From Ignavibacteriota bacterium (lineage in GTDB: Bacteria; Bacteroidota; Ignavibacteria; UBA10030; UBA6906): a stretch of 34,763 bases of DNA. The stretch is from the NCBI GenBank assembly GCA_003158475.1, contig PMJR01000016.1, forward strand, positions 1 to 34,763, read 5' to 3'. The notes beneath the pieces were generated by a model. It was not told the origin of the DNA and did no database searches. It saw only the letters and a program-made list of their open reading frames with translations. Positions 1 through 7,859 of the stretch are shown piece after piece. The position numbers were made by a program, and so were the translations under genes. Each line of letters opens with the position of its first letter. Position 1 is the stretch's first letter.

Positions 1-1
1 T

Positions 2-199
2 GGCAACGATGATATTTATTATGCGAGAATGTTTCCAATTCCCCTGACAACAATAAGGGCACCTCAACAGGAGATTGGCATAATGGCCGCGGAAATTCTC
101 ATTCGCAACATCGAATCTCCGACAATCTTGCCGATTGAACGGGTTATCTTAGAGACAGAGTTTATTGTCAGGCAGTCATCGAAGGTCTTGAGCACCTGA
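2..199 (+). CDS. LacI-family transcriptional repressor, C-terminal fragment
   Basis: Sixty-five C-terminal residues of a protein whose start lies before the window. The frame opens with GNDDIYYARMFPIPLTTI and ends in TGA at 197-199. It aligns by eye with the end of the complete LacI-family repressor at 4737-5795, where GNDDIPLSRYFPTPLTTI is followed in both by an AAE(I/M)LI-NIESP-LP segment and a final strand with E-F-I-R. This is the effector-binding (periplasmic-binding-protein-like) domain; the helix-turn-helix part is outside the window. The gene runs towards xylA, which is convergent, so it probably has its own promoter to the left. The two proteins are clearly paralogues, which matters for the operators found further right. 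The family call is secure; the effector is unknown, and a xylose or xylo-oligosaccharide ligand is only a guess from the neighbouring xylA. Confidence 0.88.
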   Translation, partial: GNDDIYYARMFPIPLTTIRAPQQEIGIMAAEILIRNIESPTILPIERVILETEFIVRQSSKVLST

Positions 200-203
200 T
201 CAT

Positions 204-224
204 ATCTGAAAGCAGATTGTTTTA
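204..224 (+). terminator. weak intrinsic terminator candidate after the LacI fragment
   Basis: Four bases after the stop codon there is a 5-bp stem, ATCTG (204-208) and CAGAT (213-217), with the loop AAAG, followed by TGTTTTATT. Position and T-run fit a Rho-independent terminator, but the stem is short and AT-rich, so it may be chance. Confidence 0.35.
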
Positions 225-513
225 TTATCACTCTTCAAGAATCCATCAGCCGCCGATTGCGGCCATGGTCCTTTCGCTGAGAACAGCACTTTCGCATCGT
301 GGCTGACATTCAGAAGGAGTTGCTTGATGATCAGAGGAAGGAACGCGCAGATTCGTCAGTCAAAGGCGGTTTGTTCCCTAGAACCTGGCTGGTTCCTCGT
401 CTTAGAACGCGTTTCGCAAATGTCGGGAGGCCCGTTCAAAGGTGGAATGGCCCCGTCACGCTGGAATGGTTTTCGCGCGGACGGAGTTTTGACGAGACTC
501 AGGCGCGTTGGTC
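225..513. other. intergenic stretch between convergent genes
   Basis: This lies between the 3' ends of the LacI fragment and xylA. Short open frames cross it, but none shows a ribosome binding site, a signal peptide or a recognisable motif. A small inverted repeat, GAACC-TGGCT-GGTTC near 386-400, has no T-run on either side. I see no gene here. Confidence 0.6.
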
Positions 514-1845
514 CTACATGAACATGGTAATGATCTGTTCAAGTAATTCCTGCTTCCCGCTCGTCTGAGCCGGCTCGCCATTTGTAGTCACCTGCTTCCG
601 GAGATCTTCGAATGTGAGTTCGCCATTTTCAAATCGCTTCCCTTCTCCGCCGTCAAACGACGCGTAGCGCTGCCGGCGCATCCCTCGGTACTCTGACTCC
701 CGAAGAATGGCATCGGCTGAGAGCAGCGCGCGAGCGAACAGGTCGATGCCCGTAATATGGGCAACGAGGAGATCCTCTGGATCGGTTGAGTTTCTCCTGA
801 CCTTGGCGTCAAAATTCACACCACCCTTTCCGAAACCCCCTGCCTCTGCAATCACGAGCAGTGCTTCCACCATTTCGTACAGATTCACGCTGAATTGGTC
901 AGTGTCCCACCCATTTTGGGAGTCTCCCCTATTGGCATCCATGCTCCCAAACAAACCGGCGTCGACTGCACATTGGACTTCATGCTGGAATGTATGGCCG
1001 GCAAGAGTCGCATGATTGACCTCGATATTGAGCTTGAAGTCGCCGTCGAGCCCATAGTGCCGCAGGAAGCCGATGGTCGTCTCTGCATCGTAGTCGTATT
1101 GATGCTTGGACGGTTCCATCGGCTTCGGCTCGACGAGAAAAGTGCCGGCGAAACCATGTTGCCGTCCGTAGTCACGCGCCATCGAGAGAAACCGGGCGAG
1201 GTGGTCTTTCTCGCGCTTCATGTTTGTGTTTAGAAGCGTCGAGTACCCCTCCCTGCCTCCCCAGAACACATAGTTCTCTCCGCCGAGCTCGATCGTGATG
1301 TCCAGGGCGCGCTTTACCTGGGCGGCCGCGTGGGCAACCACCGAGAAGTCCGGGTTTGTTGCGGCACCATTCATGTAGCGCTTATGGGAAAACAGGTTAG
1401 CGGTCCCCCACAGCAATCGGACGCCGGTCGACTCCTGCTTCCCCTTGGCATACTCTACCATTGCCTGCAATCGTTTGTCGGATTCGGCGAGAGTGGTACC
1501 CTCCTCGACGAGATCAAAATCGTGAAAGCAATAATACGGCAGACCCAGCTTTGTGACAAACTCGAACGCAGCGTCCATCTTCGCTTTGCCCCGCGAAACG
1601 GGGTCGTTGCCGATCTTCCAGGGCAAATCCCGCGTCGCTGATCCAAAGGGGTCTTCACCGGTTGCGCCGAAGCTGTGCCAATACGCCACGGCAAAACGGA
1701 AATACTCCTTCATCGTTTTCCCGGCAACAATTCGATCCTCGTCGTACCAGCGGTACGCCAATGGGTTCTTTGAGTCTTTCCCTTCGAACTCCACCCTCTT
1801 GACGCACGGGAAATACTCCTTGGATCCGACTTCGATCTTGGTCAT
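514..1845 (-). CDS. xylA: xylose isomerase
   Basis: Converts D-xylose to D-xylulose in the cytoplasm, the first step of the isomerase route of xylose use (EC 5.3.1.5). The 443-aa length is typical of the class II enzymes. Visible family motifs are the catalytic His region YYCFHDFDL (His near 108, Asp near 111), the metal-site blocks [24 protein letters not shown] and [17 protein letters not shown], and [19 protein letters not shown] near residue 320. I chose the ATG at 1843-1845, giving [12 protein letters not shown], because AAAGGAGGG sits seven bases upstream; the frame stays open for 25 more codons, but those look non-coding. There is no signal peptide. No xylulokinase gene is adjacent within the window. 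A LacI-type operator lies about 115 bp upstream (1959-1972), so repression by a LacI-family protein is likely. It is the only clearly cytoplasmic sugar-metabolism enzyme in the window, and it points to xylose as a released product of the locus. Confidence 0.97.
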   Translation of the reverse strand: MTKIEVGSKEYFPCVKRVEFEGKDSKNPLAYRWYDEDRIVAGKTMKEYFRFAVAYWHSFGATGEDPFGSATRDLPWKIGNDPVSRGKAKMDAAFEFVTKLGLPYYCFHDFDLVEEGTTLAESDKRLQAMVEYAKGKQESTGVRLLWGTANLFSHKRYMNGAATNPDFSVVAHAAAQVKRALDITIELGGENYVFWGGREGYSTLLNTNMKREKDHLARFLSMARDYGRQHGFAGTFLVEPKPMEPSKHQYDYDAETTIGFLRHYGLDGDFKLNIEVNHATLAGHTFQHEVQCAVDAGLFGSMDANRGDSQNGWDTDQFSVNLYEMVEALLVIAEAGGFGKGGVNFDAKVRRNSTDPEDLLVAHITGIDLFARALLSADAILRESEYRGMRRQRYASFDGGEGKRFENGELTFEDLRKQVTTNGEPAQTSGKQELLEQIITMFM

Positions 1846-1958
1846 TGGAAACTCCCTCCTTTGAGATATCGTCGTTCGCGGACCCGGTTCTTCGACAGGT
1901 TCCGATAAATATTCGTTCAAAAAATGCTTGCCTCTTTTGAATGATACGTTTATCTTTA

Positions 1959-1972
1959 TTGAAGCGATTCAA
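1959..1972. promoter_or_regulatory. LacI-type operator upstream of xylA
   Basis: TTGAAGCGATTCAA is a CpG-centred near-perfect palindrome in which 6 of 7 base pairs match; only the pair next to the central CG differs. This is the usual form of LacI/GalR-family operators. It lies in the AT-rich part of the xylA leader, where the xylA promoter is expected, although I could not fix a convincing -35/-10 pair. It resembles the sites at 5869-5882 and 34344-34357, so it may belong to the same regulon. Confidence 0.68.
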
Positions 1973-2296
1973 CTATTTCACAATCAATTCAATTTATCCA
2001 GAAAGTCAAGAGCTCGATCGGGATGCCGGCCACAAGAGGAGCGACCGGGCTTTCGGGCACCGTCGGTTCTCAACTTCCGGGGGTGACGACAGCATCGGTG
2101 AACGAAGGGGAGATTTCCCCGGTATGCTGAAGAAGCGAACATTCGAGGTTGTCCGGATTCGCTCCCGGAAACCCGCAGGCCTTGAATTTCATTCAACACC
2201 GGACGCAATCCTCAGCTACACCGGAACCCGAACGTTTGGTCCCGATGAAGTGAGAACGGCCGGCCTCCACATTGTACAACAAACGGGACCACACCG
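1973..2296. other. xylA/GH2 divergent intergenic region
   Basis: Apart from the operator at 1959-1972, this stretch has no gene I can support. A plus-strand frame is open from 1941 to 2300 (119 codons), but it starts inside the AT-rich regulatory region, has no ribosome binding site and no recognisable domain. A weak CpG-centred imperfect palindrome, CCGAACGTTTGG at 2228-2239, lies about 60 bp before the GH2 start and might be a second, degenerate LacI-type site. GGGGA-GATT-TCCCC, at about 2115-2128, is a small hairpin without a T-run. Confidence 0.4.
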
Positions 2297-4750
2297 ATGA
2301 CCCCATTACTCATGAAAAGGGAAACGCGCCTGCGTCATATGTGTCTGGTCGTTCTTCTGGCTCTGCTGTCCATAACGTCCACGGCTTCCTCATCAGCGAT
2401 CCGAAGAACCGAGAACTTCTGCAAGGGCTGGAGATTTCATCTGGGCGACGTTCTGAATGGCCAGGAACGATCGTGCGACGATTCCCAATGGCGACTGCTT
2501 ACTCTTCCGCATGACTGGAGCATCGAAGGAACATTCAGCAAGGATCATCCCGCCACACCCGGAGGCGGCGCACTGCCCGGCGGGATAGGATGGTACCGCA
2601 AGACTTTTATGGTGCCAGCAACCGATCAGGGGAGACTGACGTCTGTCGAATTCGACGGGGTATACCGGAACAGCGAGGTGTGGATCAACGGCCACTATCT
2701 CGGCAAGCGTCCGTACGGGTTCAGTTCGTTCCGCTACGAGCTGGCACCGTTCCTGAAGTACGGGAGTACGGCAAATGTGCTGGCAGTGAAGGTTGATAAT
2801 TCGCAGCAGCCGAATTCGCGATGGTATTCCGGCTCTGGAATCTATCGAAACGTCTGGCTCGTAACGACTGAGAAACTCTGTGTGGATCACTGGGGCACGT
2901 TTGTCACGACACCGCAAGTGACCGAAACTACAGCCAGAGTTTCGATCAAAACCAGAGTACGAAATGCGTCTCAGAAGGATCAGTCCATATCGTTGAAGGT
3001 TCTTATCGTTGACGGCGCCGGCAGGAGGGTTGCCGGCATGACGTCGCAATCCGTAGCATCGAAGGATTCCGTCTGTGAAATCGTCCAGGAACTCGTCATA
3101 CGCAGGCCGGCACTCTGGTCGATCGACGATCCCCGCCTGTACACTGCCGTCACGACCATACAATGCAAGGGCCGGCTATGCGATAACTATGAGACATCAT
3201 TCGGAATCCGGACATTTGCCTTCGACAGCGGGAGAGGCTTCTTTCTGAATGGCAGACAAACCAAGATCAAAGGCGTGTGCAACCACCACGACCTGGGCTG
3301 TCTTGGCGCCGCCGTCAATCTTCGAGCTCTGGAGCGCCAACTCGAGATCATGAAAGCGATGGGTGTGAACGGGATCCGCACATCCCATAACCCGCCGGCT
3401 CCGGAGCTCCTGAAGCTGTGCGACAGAATGGGATTCATCGTGATGGATGAGGCCTTTGACATGTGGAAAAAGAAGAAGACCGACTTCGACTATTCCTTGA
3501 GTTGGAATGAATGGCACCAGCGGGATCTCGAGGACATGATTCTGCGCGACCGGAACCATCCCAGCGTATTTATCTGGAGTATCGGGAACGAAGTCAGTGA
3601 ACAATGGGACAAGCAAGACAGCAGCGGGATGAACATCGCACGCGAATTGGCCGGCATCGTACGGTCCCTCGATGCGTCACGGCCCATTACCTCCGCTTGC
3701 AACGACCAGGATTCCCTGAATCCCGTTATTCGATCGGGTGCCCTCGATTTGATCGGCTACAACTACAATCAGAATAACTATCCGCTCTTCCCGACAACCT
3801 ATCCCGGGAAGGCCTTTATCGCCACAGAAACCACGTCTGCCCTGGCTACCCGGGGACACTACGATATGCCTTCGGACAGCATCCGCCGATGGCCGCGCCG
3901 GTGGGACCTCCCCCTTCTTGACGGAAACGTCGACTTCACGTGCTCATCATACGACAACTGCTGTGTCCCCTGGGGTTCAACCCATGAAGAAACCTGGAAA
4001 GTCATGAAGAAATATGCATTCCTGTCCGGGATGTACATCTGGACGGGTTTTGACTACCTGGGAGAACCCACACCGTACGGCTGGCCTGCCCGGAGTTCCT
4101 ATTTCGGCATTGTCGACCTGGCAGGTTTCCCGAAAGACGCGTACTACATGTACCAGAGCGAATGGACGAACAGACCGGTGTTGCACCTGTTCCCGCATTG
4201 GAACTGGAGGCAGGGCGACACAGTCGATGTCTGGGCATATACCAACTGTGATCAAGTGGAATTGTTCCTCAACGGCCAATCTGTGGGGATCAGGAAAAAG
4301 ATGGGGGAGGATCTGCACCTCGTGTGGCGCCTGCCTTTTGCTCCGGGTACACTGAAAGCGGTCGGCCGCACCGCCCGGAAGGATATCCTGACGCGGGTAA
4401 TCAGGACGGCAGGAGCTCCGGCGACAATCGATCTTCAGGCCGACCGGAGCGTGATAGCCGCGGATGGAAAAGACCTTAGCTTTGTCACCGTCAAGGTCCT
4501 GGACAAGGAAGGAACGCCTGTGCCTCAGGCCAGCAATCTGATTCGCTTCGAGATTTCCGGTGATGGGAAGATTGTTGGCGTCGACAACGGACTCCAAACG
4601 AGCGATGAGTCATTCAAAGCGACGCACCGGAAGGCATTCCATGGCATGTGTCTCGTTGTTGTTCAGGCTGGTGAAAAGCCGTCTCACATCGTGGTGAAGG
4701 CGGCATCCGAAGGTGTTGCGGAGACGGCGATTACTATCACCTCAAAATGA
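2297..4750 (+). CDS. secreted GH2 beta-galactosidase
   Basis: An 817-aa glycoside hydrolase family 2 enzyme, probably an exo-beta-galactosidase that trims galactose from oligosaccharides. The N-terminus is basic, then hydrophobic up to about residue 33, so it is exported. In order: the sugar-binding beta-sandwich (GWRFHLGD, LPHDWSIEGTF, GGIGWYRKTF, about 40-190), an Ig-like domain (about 200-305), and the TIM barrel from GVCNHHDLG (about 327) with RTSHNPP, VMDEAFDMW, the acid/base Glu in WSIGNEVSEQW (near 432) and the probable nucleophile Glu in FIATETTSA (near 511). A further beta-rich region and an invasin-like Ig domain (APATIDLQADRSVIAADG) close the protein. The architecture is that of Bacteroidota GalB/BoGH2A-type enzymes. 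Unlike many neighbours it has no T9SS sorting domain, so a periplasmic location is likely. The start could also be the in-frame ATG at 2312; neither has a clear Shine-Dalgarno. Its stop overlaps that of the convergent lacI gene by 14 bp. Beta-galactosidase is the likeliest activity; beta-glucuronidase or beta-mannosidase cannot be excluded by eye. Confidence 0.9.
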   Translation: MTPLLMKRETRLRHMCLVVLLALLSITSTASSSAIRRTENFCKGWRFHLGDVLNGQERSCDDSQWRLLTLPHDWSIEGTFSKDHPATPGGGALPGGIGWYRKTFMVPATDQGRLTSVEFDGVYRNSEVWINGHYLGKRPYGFSSFRYELAPFLKYGSTANVLAVKVDNSQQPNSRWYSGSGIYRNVWLVTTEKLCVDHWGTFVTTPQVTETTARVSIKTRVRNASQKDQSISLKVLIVDGAGRRVAGMTSQSVASKDSVCEIVQELVIRRPALWSIDDPRLYTAVTTIQCKGRLCDNYETSFGIRTFAFDSGRGFFLNGRQTKIKGVCNHHDLGCLGAAVNLRALERQLEIMKAMGVNGIRTSHNPPAPELLKLCDRMGFIVMDEAFDMWKKKKTDFDYSLSWNEWHQRDLEDMILRDRNHPSVFIWSIGNEVSEQWDKQDSSGMNIARELAGIVRSLDASRPITSACNDQDSLNPVIRSGALDLIGYNYNQNNYPLFPTTYPGKAFIATETTSALATRGHYDMPSDSIRRWPRRWDLPLLDGNVDFTCSSYDNCCVPWGSTHEETWKVMKKYAFLSGMYIWTGFDYLGEPTPYGWPARSSYFGIVDLAGFPKDAYYMYQSEWTNRPVLHLFPHWNWRQGDTVDVWAYTNCDQVELFLNGQSVGIRKKMGEDLHLVWRLPFAPGTLKAVGRTARKDILTRVIRTAGAPATIDLQADRSVIAADGKDLSFVTVKVLDKEGTPVPQASNLIRFEISGDGKIVGVDNGLQTSDESFKATHRKAFHGMCLVVVQAGEKPSHIVVKAASEGVAETAITITSK

Positions 4751-5795
4751 GCGTGTCCTGGGCGGGCCGCAATGCCCTTGTGGATTCCCTTGGAATGAAC
4801 TCCGCATCCAGTACCACCTTCTGGACGGGGAGCGGTTTTGGGGATTCGATGTTGTCGATGAGCATTTCCGCCGCCCTTCTCCCCAGTTCGACCAGCGGAG
4901 CATGAATTGTCGTCAGCGGCGTAGGAAAATATCGCGATAGCGGAATATCGTCGTTCCCCACTATGGAGATATCGTCCGGGACTCTTATGTTCATCTCGTT
5001 GAGCGCCGCCATCACTCCCAAAGCGACCTGATCATTGTAGCAGACGATGGCGGTGGGGTAATCTTCCTTGTGCCGTTTTTGAAAATACTCGATGCACTTT
5101 TCATAACCACTCTCCAGGTGTGCGCCGGTGGGGATGATCATGTCATTGCTGTAGGCAAAGTGGGATTCACTGTATGCCCGTCGGAAGCCGTCGATCCTTT
5201 CATACGTATGCGAGGCGTGGGTCGGCCCTGCGAAATGCACGATCTTGGAGTGTCCGCTGTCAATCAGGAATGCCATCGCCTTCTTCATCGCCTTGATGTT
5301 GTCGATGCTCACCACATTTGCATGGATCCCCTTGACGTTTTCGAGGAGAACAAACGGGAAATTGATCATCTTCAATCGAAAGAGATGTTCGATTTCTGCC
5401 GTCCCTTCCAGTACGGGGGCGATTATGGCTCCTTTTCTGTCGGTGTGTGTGAAATTCCGTGTCACTTCCTCTTCGTAGGCGTGATCGCCTTCCGAGCTGG
5501 CGATCACAACAAGATATCCCTTGTCGCTGGCGTACTGACGGACACCGGAGGCTACCGCCATGTAGAACGGGTTGTCGAGCTCCCGAACGAGGAGGCCGAT
5601 GCTGCCGCGGTCCGTGCTCTTGTTCTTGAGAGTTCGGGCACTCCCTTGTGGCCGGTAGTTGAGCTCCTTGATCGCTTCGAAAACCGCACCCCTGGTTTCC
5701 GTCTTGACGGTATTCTTGCGATTGATGACGGCAGACACCGTGCCTATGGACACTCCGGCCCGCCTGGCGACGTCGGTAATGGTCACTTTTTTCAT
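4737..5795 (-). CDS. LacI-family transcriptional repressor
   Basis: A 352-aa DNA-binding regulator. The N-terminal helix-turn-helix and hinge are VTITDVARRAGVSIGTVSAV with the recognition helix and NYRPQGSARTLKNK, followed by a periplasmic-binding-protein-like core (GLLVRELDNPFY, VSIDNIKAMKKAMAFLIDSGH, YNDQVALGVMAAL, ISIVGNDDIPLSRYFPTPLTTI) that would bind a sugar effector. I place the start at 5795 (MKKVTITD), with GGAG six bases upstream; the longer frame to 5882 would run through an operator and add a basic tail atypical of the family. Its own upstream region carries a LacI-type operator (5869-5882), so autoregulation is likely, and the same site overlaps the start of a rightward promoter. 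It is a paralogue of the fragment at 2-199. The effector is unknown; a xyloglucan breakdown product would fit the neighbourhood. Confidence 0.96.
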   Translation of the reverse strand: MKKVTITDVARRAGVSIGTVSAVINRKNTVKTETRGAVFEAIKELNYRPQGSARTLKNKSTDRGSIGLLVRELDNPFYMAVASGVRQYASDKGYLVVIASSEGDHAYEEEVTRNFTHTDRKGAIIAPVLEGTAEIEHLFRLKMINFPFVLLENVKGIHANVVSIDNIKAMKKAMAFLIDSGHSKIVHFAGPTHASHTYERIDGFRRAYSESHFAYSNDMIIPTGAHLESGYEKCIEYFQKRHKEDYPTAIVCYNDQVALGVMAALNEMNIRVPDDISIVGNDDIPLSRYFPTPLTTIHAPLVELGRRAAEMLIDNIESPKPLPVQKVVLDAEFIPRESTRALRPAQDTLILR

Positions 5796-5838
5796 TAGTG
5801 ACTCCATTTGGAAAAGACGAGGTTTTAGAAGAAAAGAC

Positions 5839-5866
5839 TTGACTTTTTGAAAGAATGCCCTATATT
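5839..5866 (+). promoter_or_regulatory. sigma70-like promoter towards the plus-strand cluster
   Basis: TTGACT at 5839-5844 and TATATT at 5861-5866 are separated by 16 bp, a good -35/-10 pair reading right. The expected transcription start, about 5873, falls inside the operator at 5869-5882, the classic arrangement for repression. The first gene downstream is the T9SS-exported protein at 6287, which leaves a leader of about 400 nt. In Bacteroidota the main sigma factor prefers a different consensus, which lowers confidence. Confidence 0.5.
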
Positions 5867-5868
5867 GC

Positions 5869-5882
5869 TTAAAGCGTTTCAA
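5869..5882. promoter_or_regulatory. LacI-type operator between lacI and the plus-strand cluster
   Basis: TTAAAGCGTTTCAA (TTGAAACGCTTTAA on the other strand) is a CpG-centred imperfect palindrome, with 5 of 7 pairs matching, close in sequence to the perfect site at 34344-34357. It lies 74 bp before the lacI start codon on the minus strand and across the presumed start of the rightward promoter at 5839-5866. It could therefore control both the repressor gene itself and the glycan cluster. Confidence 0.65.
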
Positions 5883-6286
5883 TCCCCAGGTAACCCCTTC
5901 AATTTAGAGTATCTCTTCCGAAGAATCAAGGGGCCATCGCGGTTGGGGACTTAGGTTTGGCATAAAGTCACGCCGAATTCTTCGCTGGGCTCTGCAAAGC
6001 TCGTCTCGTTCCTCCAAATTCAGCGTGTTGGTCTAAGGCTAAGGTGGAGTCCAACTCCCCCCTAATGCCTGGTAACAGGCGCAGCAATAAAAACGGCCCT
6101 GTGCAGACATCCAGGGCAGCGGCCTCATTGACGATTGATGATTGGTATCATGTTCCCTCATGAACAGAATCGAAACTATTTCAGACATTGTATGAAGAAA
6201 GGAGGCGATTGCAGAAAGTACAGCGAGAAGGCTCGTACGTGAGATAGATCGAGTTCATACAAAAACCAATGGCGGAGAACTGCATC
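5883..6286 (+). other. long leader with several small hairpins, no gene
   Basis: This is a stretch of about 400 bp with no convincing reading frame. Two adjacent perfect hairpins stand out. GCCTG-GTAA-CAGGC (6067-6080) would have a GUAA, GNRA-type tetraloop if transcribed rightwards. GCCCTG (6096-6101) and CAGGGC (6112-6117) have a 10-nt loop. Read on the minus strand, the second hairpin is followed by CGTTTTTATT and would look like a terminator. GACTT and AAGTC arms flank AGGTTTGGCATA near 5957-5978. I do not recognise a known riboswitch, tmRNA, SRP or RNase P signature. A structured 5' leader or small RNA is possible but unproven. Confidence 0.4.
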
Positions 6287-7741
6287 ATGGACTTGAGAAG
6301 ATTTTTCACTCTGTCCGTTTGTGCGATAACGTTCCTTGCAACACAACTGTTCGCGCAGACGAACCTTACCGTGCTTAACCATAGCTTTGAAAAACCCGAC
6401 TCGGGAAAGATCAAGGGTTGGGATGGGAAGTGCTCCGACGCAGGCTATACTGGTAAAAAGATGGATATTCCGTTCTGGAATACCGATGCCAAGGATTCGG
6501 CGGATTTCGACTCGGGAATTGAGCTAGCCACGACCACCGATGGAAAGTATAGAGGCTATCTGATGGGGGCCGACACTTCAGTGTATCAGCTTACCAACAG
6601 ACGCATCGAGGATTCTGATACGCTGGAGTTGGCGGTGGATGCAGTAAACACGTACCAAGCACCCAGCTTCAAGATGGAGTTGTTTTATCTGCAGTACGAC
6701 TCCGTCAGAGTCCCGATTGTCTCCGAAGTCAAGACCCTTACCTCCAGCATGGCGAGGTATACTATCTCCTTTTCCACAGACCCGAACTCATCACCGTGGA
6801 TCGGTTGGAAACTTGGCATCCTGTTTGACAATGTGACGAACCCGGTCGGGACCGATAACCTCCATGGCGGCTGGCTTGGGTTTGACAATGTGCAGCTGCG
6901 GAATCTCAATCATACTTCTATCCCGATCGTCAACTACAGTTTCGAAGAGCCTGATTCAGGCAAAATAAAGGGCTGGAACGGGGTGTGCACCGACCCCGCG
7001 TGGACCGGCCCGACAAAGGTCCCGGGCTGGACCGGTGATAAAGACCCCCTCGATTCCGGCGTCGAATTAGGCTGGACTCCCCGGGATGGACAATATACAG
7101 CGTTCATGAGGGCGACTCCCGACTCCAGTGTCTACAACATGACCGACTATACGATGCAGGCTGACGATGTGTTCCAGTTGAAGGTCGATGGAAGGGCGAC
7201 CTGGGCCGCGACATCGCTGAGGACGGCACTCTTTTACGTTAACGGCTCCGGGCAGAGAGTGATACTTGGATCCCAGGACAACCCACTTAATGCGGATTTG
7301 TCCTATGCGGCATACTCGCTTATTGCGAGTGCAGATGCGTCCGCTGCCGGACACAAACTGGGGATACTGCTCCAGAATTCCAGCACCCTCAGCGCCTCGT
7401 GGGCCGGCGCCGACAACGTTCGCGTCTTTAACATGACTCGAACGGTCACTGCTATCGGAACACAGCAAGCGGGGCCATCCAAGTTTGCATTGGCACAGAA
7501 CTATCCTAACCCCTTCAACCCGACCACCAATATTCAATACACACTGAAGAGTACCGGCAACGTGTCTCTCAAAGTGTACGATGTCGTGGGCAGACAAGTG
7601 GCCAGTCTGGTTGACGGTATCCAGAATGCAGGGAATCACGAAGTGAGGTTCCTCGCCTCCGATCTGGCGAGCGGCGTGTATTTCTACAGACTGGTAAGCC
7701 CCTCGGGGACGTTGGTAATGAAGATGATGCTCATGAAGTAG
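6287..7741 (+). CDS. T9SS-exported protein with two copies of an unrecognised beta-type module
   Basis: A 484-aa exported protein. The start at 6287 gives a typical signal peptide (MDLRRFFTLSV to FAQ) with GGAG nine bases upstream; an in-frame ATG six codons earlier has no such site. After the signal come two tandem modules of about 190 residues. Both begin N-(H/Y)-SFE-PDSGKIKGW and contain a W-G/D segment, a DSG(I/V)EL block, DSSVY-T, an ELFYL/ALFYV strand, LGIL, and GW/ASWAGADNVR or GWLGFDNVQLR near the end. I do not recognise the family; the layout is like a jelly-roll carbohydrate-binding module. The C-terminal ~85 residues are a T9SS type A sorting domain ([43 protein letters not shown]). 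A third copy of the module sits in the CotH protein at 22801-25089. It is the first gene after an operator-controlled promoter and is followed by a strong terminator. Glycan binding at the cell surface is an inference from its context. Confidence 0.85.
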   Translation: MDLRRFFTLSVCAITFLATQLFAQTNLTVLNHSFEKPDSGKIKGWDGKCSDAGYTGKKMDIPFWNTDAKDSADFDSGIELATTTDGKYRGYLMGADTSVYQLTNRRIEDSDTLELAVDAVNTYQAPSFKMELFYLQYDSVRVPIVSEVKTLTSSMARYTISFSTDPNSSPWIGWKLGILFDNVTNPVGTDNLHGGWLGFDNVQLRNLNHTSIPIVNYSFEEPDSGKIKGWNGVCTDPAWTGPTKVPGWTGDKDPLDSGVELGWTPRDGQYTAFMRATPDSSVYNMTDYTMQADDVFQLKVDGRATWAATSLRTALFYVNGSGQRVILGSQDNPLNADLSYAAYSLIASADASAAGHKLGILLQNSSTLSASWAGADNVRVFNMTRTVTAIGTQQAGPSKFALAQNYPNPFNPTTNIQYTLKSTGNVSLKVYDVVGRQVASLVDGIQNAGNHEVRFLASDLASGVYFYRLVSPSGTLVMKMMLMK

Positions 7742-7770
7742 GCGATTGCTGTTCTGTCCTGGTAGATCCA

Positions 7771-7811
7771 ATACGCCTGCGGCTCTCCATCGGCCGCAGG
7801 CGTATTTTTTT
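7771..7811 (+). terminator. strong Rho-independent terminator
   Basis: A perfect 13-bp inverted repeat, ATACGCCTGCGGC (7771-7783) and GCCGCAGGCGTAT (7793-7805), has a 9-nt loop and runs into seven T residues (7805-7811). It lies 30 bp after the stop at 7741 and before the xyloglucanase gene. That gene is therefore either read-through dependent or has its own promoter within the short 7812-7859 gap. Confidence 0.92.
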
Positions 7812-7859
7812 CCGACTCTTCTCGGGAACATGAAGAGACACTGAAGGAGGAAGGAACCT

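Noticed and set aside
386-400. GAACC-TGGCT-GGTTC as a terminator of xylA
   Set aside because: The stem is only five pairs, there is no T-run on the minus strand, and it lies over 110 bases after the stop.
299-568. An 89-codon plus-strand frame overlapping the end of xylA
   Set aside because: No ribosome binding site or domain; it runs antisense into the conserved xylA coding region and has shadow-like composition.
1941-2300. A 119-codon plus-strand frame before the GH2 gene
   Set aside because: It starts in the operator region, has no ribosome binding site, no signal peptide and no recognisable motif; its end overlaps the GH2 start.
6010-6070. A tRNA or tmRNA 3' end, suggested by GTGGAGTCCAACTCCCC
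   Set aside because: The T-loop lacks the TTCRA core, and no D-arm, anticodon arm, tmRNA 5' end or CCA is found at the right distances.
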